The position numbers and the translations under genes are program-made. A DNA stretch of 64,000 bases from CAXXFQ01 sp963674475 (GTDB lineage: Bacteria; Planctomycetota; Planctomycetia; Pirellulales; Thermoguttaceae), in the NCBI GenBank assembly GCA_963674475.2, contig CAXXFQ010000008.1, positions 652,005-716,004 on the forward strand, written 5' to 3'. Positions within the stretch are counted from its first letter, which is position 1, and each line of letters starts with the position of its first letter. The notes beneath the pieces are model-generated. The model did not search any database. It had not been told where the DNA came from and saw nothing but the letters and a program-made list of their open reading frames with translations. Of the stretch, positions 1 through 8,824 are shown piece by piece.

Positions 1-375
1 AAAGTGACGTTTGCGCCGTGGCCGGTCGATTCGGCGAACCCGTTTCTGATTCACAAAACGACTCGACGCGAAGTCTATGAGCGGGCTTTGGCCGAGTGTC
101 CTGCCTGTGACGACGTGCTGTTGTATAACGAGCGGGGCGAAGTGACCGAATCGACGATTGCCAATTTGGTGGTGGAAAAGGAAGGAAAGCGGTTCACGCC
201 GCCGGTCGAGTCGGGGTTGTTGCCGGGGACGTTTCGACGGCGGCTTTTGCATCGCGGTTGGATGGAATCGAAGCGACTGACGATTCAGGACGTGGTCGAG
301 GCCGATCGGCTCTTCTTGGTCAACTCGGTCCGAGGTGTCATTCCGTTCGAACTGATCGATCGTGGGACCCACTAG
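1..375 (+). CDS. Class IV aminotransferase-fold protein, C-terminal part (aminodeoxychorismate lyase-like), cut by the window edge
   Basis: The reading frame is open from the first base, so the gene starts upstream of the window. The 124 visible residues carry the C-terminal signature of PLP-dependent fold IV enzymes: HKTTRREVYE, then LLYNERGEVTEST followed by AN, then ESGLLPGTFRRRLL. The combination with SANPFLIHKTTRR is typical of the PabC-like lyase part of proteins that make 4-aminobenzoate for folate. In such proteins the lyase is often fused behind a PabB-type synthase, but whether that is so here cannot be seen. Branched-chain or D-amino acid aminotransferase is the alternative. It converges with the HD-GYP gene, whose stop lies 32 bp downstream, and no clear terminator separates them. 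Confidence 0.75.
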   Translation, partial: KVTFAPWPVDSANPFLIHKTTRREVYERALAECPACDDVLLYNERGEVTESTIANLVVEKEGKRFTPPVESGLLPGTFRRRLLHRGWMESKRLTIQDVVEADRLFLVNSVRGVIPFELIDRGTH

Positions 376-406
376 AAAAGGGGCCGCCTCGAACCGTGCG
401 GGTGCT

Positions 407-1570
407 TTACTCGATGTCGGCCAATTCAATCTGGGTTTTGACGAACTCGTCACGCAGCTCGAAGAACTTGTCGAGCAGTTTCGGCTCGAAATGCTTTCCG
501 CGTTCTTTGCGCATCAGTTCGAAGCACTTTTCCAACGGGAAGGGCGGTTTATACGGGCGACGGCTGCTGAGCGAATCGAAGACATCGGCGATCGCCGTGA
601 TGCGGCCTTCCAGCGGAATGTCCTCCCCGGCCAGCCCCAACGGGTATCCGGTTCCGTCCCAATGCTCGTGGTGGGTCAAGGCGATATTCGAGGCGGTTTT
701 TAAAATGGGTGAGTGACATTCGCCCAGGATCTTTTCGCCGACCCGGGTGTGTGCCTGAAAAAGGTGCCACTGGTCGGGAGTCATCGTTTCGAACGTCCGC
801 TTGCCGTAGTTGCAGTGACGTTGCATGATCTCGATTTCTTCCGGCGTGAGTTTGCCCGGCTTCAGAAGGATCGAGTCCGGGATGCCGATCTTGCCGACGT
901 CGTGCAACAGGGCCGCCTGCTCGTAAAGGGTGGCCGTTTCTTCGTCCAGGCCGATCGCACGCGACAAGATGCCGACATAACGGCCGACCCGGATGACGTG
1001 TCGCCCGGTTTCGTTGTCGCGGTATTCCGACGCGCGGGCCAGGCAGTAGATGGCCTCCAATTGCGACGCGACCAGCGCCTGGGTCCGCTCTTGGACCAAC
1101 TGTTCGAGTTGCTCGGCCTGTTTTTGGAGCGAATCGTGGTGTTCCTTGATTAAAAGGGCGTTGCGAATCCGGGGGATCAGTTCCATCGGCTCGACCGGTT
1201 TGCTGAGAAAATCGGTCGCTCCCAGCTCCAAGGCCCGACGCTTCGTTTCGAGTTCGTCCATTGCCGTCAGGATGATGACCGGGATGTGTTTGGTCGCTTC
1301 GTGGGCGCGGATTTGCTCCAGGAGGGTCAGCCCACTGATCTGCGGCATCATGATGTCCAACAAGATCACGTCGGGCCGTCGCGCGTGAATCTCGTCGAGC
1401 GCGCCGGTCGGATCGGAAAGCCCAAGAAAGTTTTCGTACCCATCGAGTTCCAGGTATTTCCGAACGACCTTGATATTCAGTGGTTGGTCATCGATGATCA
1501 TGATCAACGACTGCTTGGCCGTCTTCGAGGTGGAGTGATTCGAGGGGGCGTCCAACTGGGTATTCATCAT
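407..1570 (-). CDS. Response regulator with HD-GYP output domain
   Basis: Two-component response regulator whose output is an HD-GYP domain, the family that hydrolyses cyclic di-GMP. The receiver domain covers about residues 20-140; it has the acidic pocket IIDD, the phospho-acceptor Asp in LLDIMMP (about residue 72) and the conserved Lys in LSKPVEP. A short coiled linker follows. The HD-GYP domain occupies about residues 180-375, with HDVGKIGIPD and HHEHWDGTGYP, so the metal-binding HD and the GYP triad are intact. The frame stays open up to 1681, but that N-terminal extension looks non-coding. The paired ATG ATG at 1570 puts the receiver domain near the N terminus, as usual. No partner histidine kinase is adjacent. 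It probably lowers c-di-GMP in response to an unseen sensor. Confidence 0.9.
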   Translation of the reverse strand: MMNTQLDAPSNHSTSKTAKQSLIMIIDDQPLNIKVVRKYLELDGYENFLGLSDPTGALDEIHARRPDVILLDIMMPQISGLTLLEQIRAHEATKHIPVIILTAMDELETKRRALELGATDFLSKPVEPMELIPRIRNALLIKEHHDSLQKQAEQLEQLVQERTQALVASQLEAIYCLARASEYRDNETGRHVIRVGRYVGILSRAIGLDEETATLYEQAALLHDVGKIGIPDSILLKPGKLTPEEIEIMQRHCNYGKRTFETMTPDQWHLFQAHTRVGEKILGECHSPILKTASNIALTHHEHWDGTGYPLGLAGEDIPLEGRITAIADVFDSLSSRRPYKPPFPLEKCFELMRKERGKHFEPKLLDKFFELRDEFVKTQIELADIE

Positions 1571-1764
1571 CCGTTCGCCTGGCGATTTGGCTGTTTTTGA
1601 AAGTATTTTCACAATACAAATATAGGTCACCAATCGAAAAGAGTGACCCGAGACCGAAGCGGAATCAAGAGAGGGCTCCAACGATTGTAGCTTTTATAGG
1701 GAAGGGCCCTTGTGGGCGGTCAAGTGACCGTTTTTCGTTTGGAGTTCGAGAACCCATTTTTAGA

Positions 1765-1810
1765 TAAAAAAAGCCAAGGGGGTATTTTATCGAGCGCCCT
1801 TGGCTTTTTC
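1765..1810 (-). terminator. Intrinsic terminator after ftsK
   Basis: A 13-bp stem joins 1768-1780 (AAAAAGCCAAGGG) to 1797-1809 (CCCTTGGCTTTTT). On the minus strand the hairpin is followed by a run of seven T. It lies 29 bp after the end of the displaced acidic reading frame (stop at 1839), but 225 bp after the stop of the annotated ftsK frame (2035). That spacing supports 1839 as the ancestral end of ftsK. Confidence 0.85.
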
Positions 1811-1838
1811 GTGAAGGAGAGGATTGGGATTGAGTGAT

Positions 1839-2230
1839 TTATTTTTCCATAAGGGAATCGGATTTTTCTTCCTCAGACTCGTCGTCCCACTCGCCGTTGT
1901 TCCAGCCTTCCTCCTCCTCCTCTTGGCCCTCTTCCCATTCAGTGTCGTCCTCGTCGTATTCGATGTATTCGTATTCGTACTCTTCGTCGCCGGTCTCTTC
2001 GCCGCCGGTCTCTTCTTCCACTTCGTCGGCTTCGTCAGATTCGTCGGCGTCCTCTTCCCAAGGCGGCTGCGGTTCGTTTTTGTCGTCCGGCTGCTTTCCG
2101 ACGCGACGGACCGTTACTTGACGTGGGGTCACGACCACCTCCTCGACCGCTTCTTCTTCCTCCTCGGCCTCTTCCTCTTCCGGTTCGTTTAGGCGGATGG
2201 TGTTGCCTCGACGGGCCGGCGTCGAAGGGG
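1839..2230 (-). other. Displaced acidic C-terminal tail of FtsK in the +1 frame (probable frameshift)
   Basis: Downstream of the FtsK gamma domain, the frame one base on from ftsK stays open from 2285 to a stop at 1839. It encodes a proline-rich stretch, then NTIRLNEPEEEE and a long Glu/Asp-rich tail with VVVTPRQVTVRR inside it. The annotated ftsK frame in the same DNA gives low-complexity Gly/Arg sequence (GRGRGRGG, RRSGRGGG), which is what poly-Glu codons give when read out of frame. Removing one C from the CCCCC run (2227-2231) would join the two as TAPSTPARRGNTIRLNEPEE. This could be a sequencing error, a real mutation or a slippage site. No independent start codon is needed or obvious. 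Confidence 0.7.
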
Positions 2231-4614
2231 GCGGTGGAGAGGCGGAAAACGGGGGCGCTTGGTTTCGATGGCTCGGCGCCGGTCATCACTTCCCAATCTT
2301 CGGTACTAATGAGCACCTCGCGGGCTTGCGAGCCGTTGTACGGTCCGACGAATCCGTCTTCGGCCATGAAGTCGATCAACCGGGCCGCCCGTCCGTAGCC
2401 GATCCCTAACGATCGTTGCAACAGCGAGACGCTTCCGCGCCGTTCCCGGACCACAATGTCGACCGCCCCCTCGTAAAGCTCGTCGCGGTCGGCAAAGTTG
2501 CGCTCGTTTCCGTTTTCGTCCTTGGTCGGCAGGGAGACCAATTCGGTGGCGAATTGGGGCTCGTTCGTTCCTACCGAATCGATCACCAGGTTGATCTCGT
2601 CGTCGCTTAGGAAAGTGCCTTGACCGCGAATCAATGAGCTGGTTCCCGGCCACAGGAACAACATGTCGCCGTTGCCCAGGAGTTTGTCGGCTCCCATCTC
2701 GTCGAGCACGACGCGGCTATCGACACGGCTGGCCACCTGGAAGGCGACCCGCGCGGGCAAGTTCGACTTGATCAAGCCGGTGATGACATCGACGGTCGGT
2801 TTTTGGGTCGCCAGGACCAAGTGGATTCCGACCGCCCGGCTCTTTTGGGCCAAGCGGATGATGTGGCTTTCGACTTCCTTGGGCGCGGTCATCATCAGGT
2901 CGGCGATTTCGTCGGCGATGATGACGATAAACGGCATGTGGGCCGGGATCTCGTTACGCTGTTCCTCGTTTTCGATTTCGAGTCGCTGCATCAACTCTTC
3001 TTCGCCCAATTGGTTGTAGGCGGTCAAATGTCGGACCCCGGCACGGGCCAGCAGCTGATAACGCTCTTCCATTTTTTCGACCGCCCAGGCCAGAATCGCC
3101 TCGGCCTTGCGCATGTCGGTCACGACCGGATGCATCAGGTGCGGAATTTTTTTGTAGGGGGAGAGCTCGACCATTTTCGGGTCGATCATCAACATCCGCA
3201 CCTCGTCCGGACGCCGGGTCATCAACATCGAGACGATCATCGAGTTGAGACAAACGCTTTTCCCCGTTCCGGTACGTCCGGCAATCAGCAAGTGGGGCAT
3301 CTGGGCCAAGTCGACGACCATCGAATGGCCCGAGACGTCTTTGCCCATGAAGATCGGAATCTTCATCCGACCCGCTTTGCCTTCGGCTTCTTCGATCACT
3401 TCACGAAGACGGACCAAATGACGTTCGGAGTTGGGGATCTCGATCCCCACGGTGTTTTTGCCCGGGATCGGCGCGACGATTCGGACGCTGGGAACCTTCA
3501 ACGCGATCGCCAAATCGTCGGCCAGCGACGTGACGCGGCTAAGGCGAAGTCCCGCTTCCAACTCGATCTCGAATTGGGCAATCACCGGCCCGGTTTGGAT
3601 CTCGACGACGCGGACGTTCAGACCGAAATTCCGGAACGTCTGTTCGAGAACCTTTGCTTTGCGCCGGACATCTTTCTCGTGTTCTTCGAAGGCAAACGAC
3701 TCTTGGGGCAAAAGTAGATCGATCGAAGGCAGCTCGTAATCGGACGGGTCGTTTTTGCTTCCTGCCGCCTCGAGCTGTTCGATGACCTCGTCGCGGTCGG
3801 TTTTCTTCGGTTTACGGATCTTCAATTCACGCGCCGGTTTGGTCGATTCGTTTCCTTCCGATTCCTCGGTTTCCTCTTCGTCCACTTCTTCGTCGACGTA
3901 TTCCCACTCTTCCTCTTCTTCTTCCTCCTCGGCCAGGTCGCGACCGGCAATTTTGACCGCGATATCGTCCTCGTCCAGATCGGTTCGCTTGGCTTTCTTC
4001 GAAACTTTGCCCGATTTTTCCAGTTGCATCTGGCGATAAACACGCCCGGCGGTCAGAACGGTTCGTCCGACACCGCGAGCGGGAACGCCGACCGTCCAAG
4101 CGAAAAGGCGGACCAAAAGATAGTCGGTCGAGAGAAGGAGCCCGCCTAATATCATGCAAGTAGTCAATATGTAAGCACCGACCGCCGCGCAATGGGTTTC
4201 AAGCGTTGCACGACCGATTGCGCCGAGGTAGCCGCCCGATCCGATCACCGGGCCCGGCGACCATTGGGGCGCGGCCATTGCCACAAGCGTCGAAACACCC
4301 GCCAGCGACAAGAGCCAACCGGTCAAACGCAACAAGGGCTCGTTGATCTCTCGTCGGGCCAGCAGAAACGCGTCGGCCACCGCCAGCGAAAACAGGAGAT
4401 AGAACGCTCCAAGCCCGATCGTCTCAAAGAGATGACGCGAGATAAACGCGCCAAACCGACCGCACACGTTGAGCGTCTCGCACGACGGGGGATAGACCAG
4501 CGAGCTGGGGGGATCGCTTGCGTGATAGCTCAATAGGGCCCCGCCAAGAAAGATCGTGGCGGCCAAGAGCCCTAAGGCGATCAGGTCGAGCTTTAAATTG
4601 CGGTCGTCGAACAT
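2035..4614 (-). CDS. ftsK: DNA translocase FtsK/SpoIIIE
   Basis: Septal DNA pump that moves chromosome ends through the closing division site and helps resolve dimers. About four membrane segments lie in residues 10-175 (for example LIALGLLAATIFLGG). They are followed by an acidic, Glu-rich linker (about 210-260). The RecA-like motor has Walker A GRTGTGKS at 446-453 and Walker B FIVIIADEIADLM near 570. A C-terminal winged-helix gamma domain, which reads polarity sequences in DNA, lies near 715-775 (SVSLLQRSLGIGYGRAARLI). The last roughly 60 residues are unnatural Gly/Arg-rich sequence: a one-base insertion in the C run at 2227-2231 probably displaces the real acidic tail, which ends at 1839. 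The motor and gamma domain are intact, so the protein is probably functional. Confidence 0.93.
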   Translation of the reverse strand: MFDDRNLKLDLIALGLLAATIFLGGALLSYHASDPPSSLVYPPSCETLNVCGRFGAFISRHLFETIGLGAFYLLFSLAVADAFLLARREINEPLLRLTGWLLSLAGVSTLVAMAAPQWSPGPVIGSGGYLGAIGRATLETHCAAVGAYILTTCMILGGLLLSTDYLLVRLFAWTVGVPARGVGRTVLTAGRVYRQMQLEKSGKVSKKAKRTDLDEDDIAVKIAGRDLAEEEEEEEEWEYVDEEVDEEETEESEGNESTKPARELKIRKPKKTDRDEVIEQLEAAGSKNDPSDYELPSIDLLLPQESFAFEEHEKDVRRKAKVLEQTFRNFGLNVRVVEIQTGPVIAQFEIELEAGLRLSRVTSLADDLAIALKVPSVRIVAPIPGKNTVGIEIPNSERHLVRLREVIEEAEGKAGRMKIPIFMGKDVSGHSMVVDLAQMPHLLIAGRTGTGKSVCLNSMIVSMLMTRRPDEVRMLMIDPKMVELSPYKKIPHLMHPVVTDMRKAEAILAWAVEKMEERYQLLARAGVRHLTAYNQLGEEELMQRLEIENEEQRNEIPAHMPFIVIIADEIADLMMTAPKEVESHIIRLAQKSRAVGIHLVLATQKPTVDVITGLIKSNLPARVAFQVASRVDSRVVLDEMGADKLLGNGDMLFLWPGTSSLIRGQGTFLSDDEINLVIDSVGTNEPQFATELVSLPTKDENGNERNFADRDELYEGAVDIVVRERRGSVSLLQRSLGIGYGRAARLIDFMAEDGFVGPYNGSQAREVLISTEDWEVMTGAEPSKPSAPVFRLSTAPFDAGPSRQHHPPKRTGRGRGRGGRRSGRGGGRDPTSSNGPSRRKAAGRQKRTAAALGRGRRRI

Positions 4615-5082
4615 GGAAGTCGATGCACATGGTTTTTAGCGTATTTTACTTAAGCGTAGCCGGGTCTCTTCAACCGAGAGGGAAAGGGGAAAATTAAACC
4701 CATTTCGCACTCGGCACTCAGGCAAACAGGGGATCTCTCCCCCCATGGCCTTCCGTGACGCCACACTTACATGAAAACCGCTCTGATCATGGCATCGCAC
4801 GATTTGTCGAAAGGACTATCCCGCGGCCGCGTGCCAAGCAGCGACGGCGCGGAAGTCGATCGACACCCCCCCAGGTGTGCGATGCACGAGTGTTCCAGGG
4901 TACGTCCTTACCCTCTCACAAGAATCCTTTCTTCGACTTAGATCGGCCAGACCTTTGGCTGAGGGTCAACTTGAATTTTTTTCGCCGAATGGTTTGCCCG
5001 AAGAATCCAGACCGGACGACAATTGCCGACGGAATAACCCAAAGAGTTTTCTTTCCACGGTCAAAAGGGGCGCCTGAAAGGC
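4615..5082. other. Intergenic region without a convincing gene
   Basis: This stretch lies between the start of ftsK and the terminator of the sugar isomerase gene. A 121-codon plus-strand frame at 4755-5120 is open, but it has no ribosome site, runs through the terminator and has an Arg/Pro-rich composition with no recognisable fold. The ftsK promoter should lie within the first 100-150 bp. I see nothing else that I can support. Confidence 0.5.
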
Positions 5083-5115
5083 AAAAAAAACGATCCAGCC
5101 GGTTCGATCGTTTTA
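5083..5115 (-). terminator. Intrinsic terminator after the sugar isomerase-like gene
   Basis: Nine-base inverted repeat AAAACGATC (5087-5095) / GATCGTTTT (5106-5114) with a 10-nt loop. The eight consecutive A at 5083-5090 become the U tract of the minus-strand transcript. It lies about 70 bp past the stop codon at 5186. Confidence 0.8.
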
Positions 5116-5185
5116 TTTGACAGAACCGATTGGATCGTTATTGGAAACTAAGGGGTACGCCCGGATGTTTTCTTGCGGGGCGTGA

Positions 5186-6088
5186 TTAGCCGAGCCGTTT
5201 CTGGGCGTCGGCGACCATCTTTTCAAACAATTTTTGCTGACGGGCCAACTCGTTGACCGGCTGGTCGAGCTTTCCAACGCACTCCATCAAGAGCCAACCG
5301 TCGTAGTCCATCTCGACCATCCGATCGACCAGTTTACCAAACGGATATTTGGTGTAATCGAGATTGCGGATATGGGAGGTCGCTCCGAAGCGGTCCTTGA
5401 GCAGGTCGAAGTGATACTCGAATCCCTTTCCTCGAAGGTCTTGCGGATTGGAATTCCAGCAGATCCCCACGTTCGGGTCTTTCACCCGATCCATGATCTG
5501 TTTCATGATCGTCGGCGGAGCGCACTGGCCGTGGACCTCGAGTCGGATTTGCTGACCGAATTCCCCCGCGAACGCGCCCACTTCATCCAACGAGCGGGCG
5601 ATCTGGTCGATCGTTTTTTCGTGGTCGACCCCTTTGTGGAAACTGTTCGGCTTGACCTTCACGCCGGTGCTGCCCAGGTCGTGACTGAGACGGACGAAAT
5701 CTTTGGTCGCTTCGATCGCCTTTTTCAACACCGCCGGGTCGGGGTTGTCGAAACGCTCGTCGCTGCCAAGACCGGCCAAGACGACCGGCGAATCGTCGAA
5801 TCGCTTTTTGATTTCTTTCCGGGCAGCGGCTGAGAGGTCCCGTTCAACTTTATGAGCATGGGTCGTTCGCGGTTCGATCCCCAAGACGCCCGACGCTTCG
5901 AGATTTTTGAAGATCGTGTCGAGATCCCAATCTTGGGCCCATTGGTAGGTGACCAGGCCGAGTCTCATTTTGGAACCCGGTTTTTCCGCGGCCGGGGCCT
6001 GTCGGCAAAGAGGGGATCCGACCAAAGAGGTGGCCGCGGCGGCGGTCAGGGTGTGAGATAAAAAGGAACGTCGCGAAAGATTTTTCAT
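5186..6088 (-). CDS. Tat-exported sugar phosphate isomerase/epimerase-like TIM-barrel protein
   Basis: Member of the xylose isomerase-like TIM-barrel superfamily (AP endonuclease family 2 fold), about 300 residues. The N terminus MKNLSRRSFLSHTLTAAAA is a twin-arginine signal (SRRSFL) with a short hydrophobic stretch and a likely cut after QAPAAE, so the folded enzyme is exported. The mature part begins MRLGLVTYQW and continues with barrel strands such as VVLAGLGSDE, GVKVKPN, IRLEVHG and VGICWNSNP. The Glu, His and Asp residues in those strands could bind a metal. The frame is open to 6265, but the ATG at 6088 is the start that gives the Tat signal. Planctomycetes carry many such proteins of unknown sugar substrate. 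No operon partner is visible. Confidence 0.85.
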   Translation of the reverse strand: MKNLSRRSFLSHTLTAAAATSLVGSPLCRQAPAAEKPGSKMRLGLVTYQWAQDWDLDTIFKNLEASGVLGIEPRTTHAHKVERDLSAAARKEIKKRFDDSPVVLAGLGSDERFDNPDPAVLKKAIEATKDFVRLSHDLGSTGVKVKPNSFHKGVDHEKTIDQIARSLDEVGAFAGEFGQQIRLEVHGQCAPPTIMKQIMDRVKDPNVGICWNSNPQDLRGKGFEYHFDLLKDRFGATSHIRNLDYTKYPFGKLVDRMVEMDYDGWLLMECVGKLDQPVNELARQQKLFEKMVADAQKRLG

Positions 6089-6251
6089 GGGAGTTGGTCC
6101 TGTGAAGGTTGGGAGAGCGTTTTTAGGAGGGAAAGCAAAAATGCTCAAATCCGATGATTGCTTATTGCTGGTCAGATAACGATCAATCTCCATTATCCTC
6201 ATTCGGTTCGGTCGGTTCAAGGGGCAAGAATGGCGAGGCTTTTCGGAAAGA

Positions 6252-7019
6252 CTAAAATTTTCCAAAAGACTCCGTGTCGGCCCTTTTTTGTAGATTTTTT
6301 CCAGGTTCTGCGGTCAAGTACCCAAAGAAAACTCGCAACGAGCGGCTCGATCGGGATAAATCGAAAACGACGGAGATGGTTTGTCCGTGACGACGCCACC
6401 AATACCGGCCGAAGGGGGTTTCGAGCAGGTCGAGCAGGTCTTCACAACCATACAGCGGGGAAGGAAGCCGCTGGACGATCGCAACGGGCAGCCGTCGATT
6501 GAAACCGAAGCGGGGCCAAGTGTAATAGCCGTTTTCTCCGTTCCGTCGTCCGGCGATGGTGACGATCCGGTCGAAACCCAATCGGAAAGCGGCCTCGACT
6601 TGACGTGTGAAAAGGGTCCGGCCGATTCTCTGTCCGCGGCTTGAGCGTCGCACGAAGAGGGACTCGATGCGAAGGACCAGCAAGGTGCGGAGTCGGAACA
6701 CACGGCAGACCCCTTGATAGAGTCGATTGTCGATGTCGTAATAATCCATCAGCAGGCCGTGTCGATAAACGCCCATTTCGACAATGGCTTCGCTTCCGGC
6801 CCCGGTCAAGGCGGCCCATTCTACGGGGCAGGTATTGGTAGGGAAGAGAGTCCGCGCCACGCTCTGGCAGCGTTCTTTTTCCCCCTGATAAAAGTGGATT
6901 TGGGGAGAGGTCGAGGGAGGCAAGATGTCGGACTCAAGAAGAGAAGGCCGGAAGGGCGCATAACTCATATTGAGCGGAAAAGAGGGGGAAAGGGGCCGAC
7001 GGCCAAGCCAACGTTTCAC
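6252..7019 (-). CDS. GNAT-family N-acetyltransferase-like protein
   Basis: The middle of the protein (about residues 85-175) fits a GNAT fold. The acetyl-CoA pyrophosphate loop is RRSSRGQRIGRTLF (about 124-137), preceded by the beta strand LRIESLFV and followed by an amphipathic helix (VEAAFRLGF). The motif NGYYTWPRFGFNR near 164-176 resembles the C-terminal GNAT strand that reports a substrate-side aromatic. The substrate is unknown. The start is uncertain: GTG at 7019 would be almost leaderless behind a TATAAT at 7030-7035, while ATG at 6968 would give a 56-nt leader. Neither has a strong ribosome site. The stop lies about 160 bp before the start of the sugar isomerase gene on the same strand. 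Confidence 0.7.
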   Translation of the reverse strand: MKRWLGRRPLSPSFPLNMSYAPFRPSLLESDILPPSTSPQIHFYQGEKERCQSVARTLFPTNTCPVEWAALTGAGSEAIVEMGVYRHGLLMDYYDIDNRLYQGVCRVFRLRTLLVLRIESLFVRRSSRGQRIGRTLFTRQVEAAFRLGFDRIVTIAGRRNGENGYYTWPRFGFNRRLPVAIVQRLPSPLYGCEDLLDLLETPFGRYWWRRHGQTISVVFDLSRSSRSLRVFFGYLTAEPGKNLQKRADTESFGKF

Positions 7020-7029
7020 GGGCGGGGGA

Positions 7030-7062
7030 ATTATAGAGTCGCCTGTGACAGCATGTTGTCAC
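7030..7062 (-). promoter_or_regulatory. Putative promoter -10 with an overlapping 18-bp palindrome
   Basis: On the minus strand TATAAT (7030-7035) lies just upstream of the GNAT gene start. Nine bases further upstream is GTGACA-N6-TGTCAC (7045-7062), in which 16 of 18 positions are symmetric (central CATG included). That is a typical place for a repressor operator in the spacer or -35 region. No good -35 hexamer is evident. A further TGTCAC half-site lies a little upstream. Which regulator would bind is unknown. Confidence 0.4.
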
Positions 7063-7327
7063 TACGGGGGAGATTTATCGCTAGAAAAAAGGGGCGATGA
7101 CAAATAGTGTCACCACCGGCGCGGTCACGAGCGGGGCCCCGTTTGTCGTTTTTTCGACGTATTTCTGGCCGGTTTCAATATTCGTGTGGCGTGTTCCTGG
7201 TGGACCGAGAGGACAAATGGGAGGAGATCTAACTCGATTCTCTAATTACACTTGTGGTGATTATTGGATTTCTCCCCGGTCGGAGTAAGACACGGCAGAC
7301 TTTTTGGAAAGGGGCTTTGGAAAGGGA

Positions 7328-7645
7328 CTAAAGACTGGCTTTCAAACCGACGACGCCGAGAACGATCAACCCAATGCTGACAATTTTTAATAGCGTTGCC
7401 GGTTCTTTGAAGTAGAAGATGCCGATGAAGGTGACCAAAACCAATCCCAAACCGGCCCAGATCGCGTAGGCGATACTTAAATCGAGCCGTTTCAGTGCCA
7501 GTGTCAAACCGACAAAAGACGCGCCGTAGAAGACGAAAATCAAAATCGAGGGCCAGAGACGACTAAAACCATCGGACAATTTCATCGACGTGGTGCCGCA
7601 AACCTCTAAAACGATGGCAACGGTCAAATAGACCCATTCTAACAT
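7328..7645 (-). CDS. Small multidrug resistance (SMR/EmrE-type) transporter
   Basis: A 105-residue protein made of four hydrophobic helices, the exact size of the SMR family of proton-coupled exporters for quaternary cations, guanidinium or polyamines. The essential membrane-buried Glu-14 is present (VAIVLEVCGTTSMK). The helix 3 signature SIAYAIWAGLG and the helix 4 dimerisation region IVLGVVGLKAS are also present. It works as an antiparallel or parallel dimer in the inner membrane. Whether it is a drug exporter (EmrE-like) or a guanidinium exporter (SugE/Gdx-like) cannot be decided from the sequence. A TATAAT on the minus strand about 12 nt upstream of the ATG suggests a very short leader. 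It is divergent from the methyltransferase gene. Confidence 0.92.
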   Translation of the reverse strand: MLEWVYLTVAIVLEVCGTTSMKLSDGFSRLWPSILIFVFYGASFVGLTLALKRLDLSIAYAIWAGLGLVLVTFIGIFYFKEPATLLKIVSIGLIVLGVVGLKASL

Positions 7646-7783
7646 TTCTGTTATCCCATTATAATTTTTGGAACGAATTTTTAATTTGACGTAAGGCTAC
7701 CTCGCTTTTAGAGAGAGTCTTATTTTTTAGAGTCGGTCCATCTTATTGAAATGCCCAGGTGATTTTTACCCCAAGATTTGGTT

Positions 7784-8563
7784 ATGGAAAAACTAGAAGG
7801 TTCTTTTTACGATTATCCGAAATATTACGATCTCCTGTTTGGTTCCGATTGGAAACCGGAGTTCGACTTTTTGAATGGCGTGTTCGAGCGGTTCGTGCGA
7901 GGCCGGGTGCAACGTTTGTTCGAGCCGGCCTGCGGGACCGGGCGGTTGCTGATCAAGCTGGCTCAGGCCGGGTACGACGTCTCGGGTTTGGACCTCAACC
8001 CGAAGGCGGTCGACTACTGCAACGCCCGCTTGCAACGACACGGTTTTCCCGCGTCGGTCACGGTTGACGATATGGCCGATTTCCGGTTGCGACGCAAGGT
8101 GGACGCCGCGTTCAATACGATCAACAGTTTTCGGCATCTGCAGTCCGAACGGGAAGCTCTGGCCCATCTTCAATGTATGGCCGATGCGTTGCGCAAGGGG
8201 GGGATTTACGTTCTCGGATTCCATCTGACTCCGCAAGGGACGCCGGTTTGCGAGGAGGAGTCGTGGGTTTCTCGACGGGGAAATCTGGTCGTCGCGTCGC
8301 GGATCGCCTCGGCCAATATCGACCGCCGCCGCCGTCGGGAGGAGGCCGAGCTGACGGTCGACATTTTTACGCCCAGTGGGGCCAAGCGGTTGACCGAGAT
8401 GATGGTCTTTCGGACCTATCAGGCCAAACAGTTTCAAAAATTGCTTCAACAGGTCGAATCGTTAGAGCTTGTGGAAACGTTTGATTTCGCCTATAACATC
8501 GACGAACCGGTTCAGATTACCAAGGAAACTGAGGATATCATTTATATCCTCCGAAAAAGATAA
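7784..8563 (+). CDS. Class I SAM-dependent methyltransferase
   Basis: A 259-residue Rossmann-fold methyltransferase. Motif I (FEPACGTGRL) lies about residues 45-54, the ribose-binding acidic strand GLDLNP follows at about 66, and motif II/III VDDMADFRL then NTINSFRHL complete the SAM site. The C-terminal half, with GFHLTPQG and a beta-rich region that includes MVFRTYQ, resembles small-molecule methyltransferases rather than rRNA or DNA enzymes; the substrate is unknown. The frame begins with a TTG at 7778, but the ATG at 7784 is a more normal start. It is transcribed away from the SMR transporter and nothing indicates an operon. Confidence 0.85.
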   Translation: MEKLEGSFYDYPKYYDLLFGSDWKPEFDFLNGVFERFVRGRVQRLFEPACGTGRLLIKLAQAGYDVSGLDLNPKAVDYCNARLQRHGFPASVTVDDMADFRLRRKVDAAFNTINSFRHLQSEREALAHLQCMADALRKGGIYVLGFHLTPQGTPVCEEESWVSRRGNLVVASRIASANIDRRRRREEAELTVDIFTPSGAKRLTEMMVFRTYQAKQFQKLLQQVESLELVETFDFAYNIDEPVQITKETEDIIYILRKR

Positions 8564-8824
8564 GGGGGAGGGAGGCGTAAGGGGCGTTTTTCTTCGAAGA
8601 CTAATCTTGGGGCTTTTTCAGCGCTTCGATGCACGGGGGGGATCGCGATGGCGGAAAGAGTTCGTGCTTTCAGGGGGCCTTTGAGAAGATGGCGATTACG
8701 TAGAATCCATCGAAAAAGACGGCCGCTTTCGATCAAGGAAAGATCGTCTCTTTTCGGGATTATCCGCTTTGGCGCGGGGGTTCCGAAGGGGGGACGCCGC
8801 CGTAAGAAAAATCGAGAGGCTGCC

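Noticed and set aside
4755..5120. 121-codon plus-strand frame between ftsK and the sugar isomerase gene
   Set aside because: It lacks a ribosome site, runs through a terminator and has a non-coding composition.
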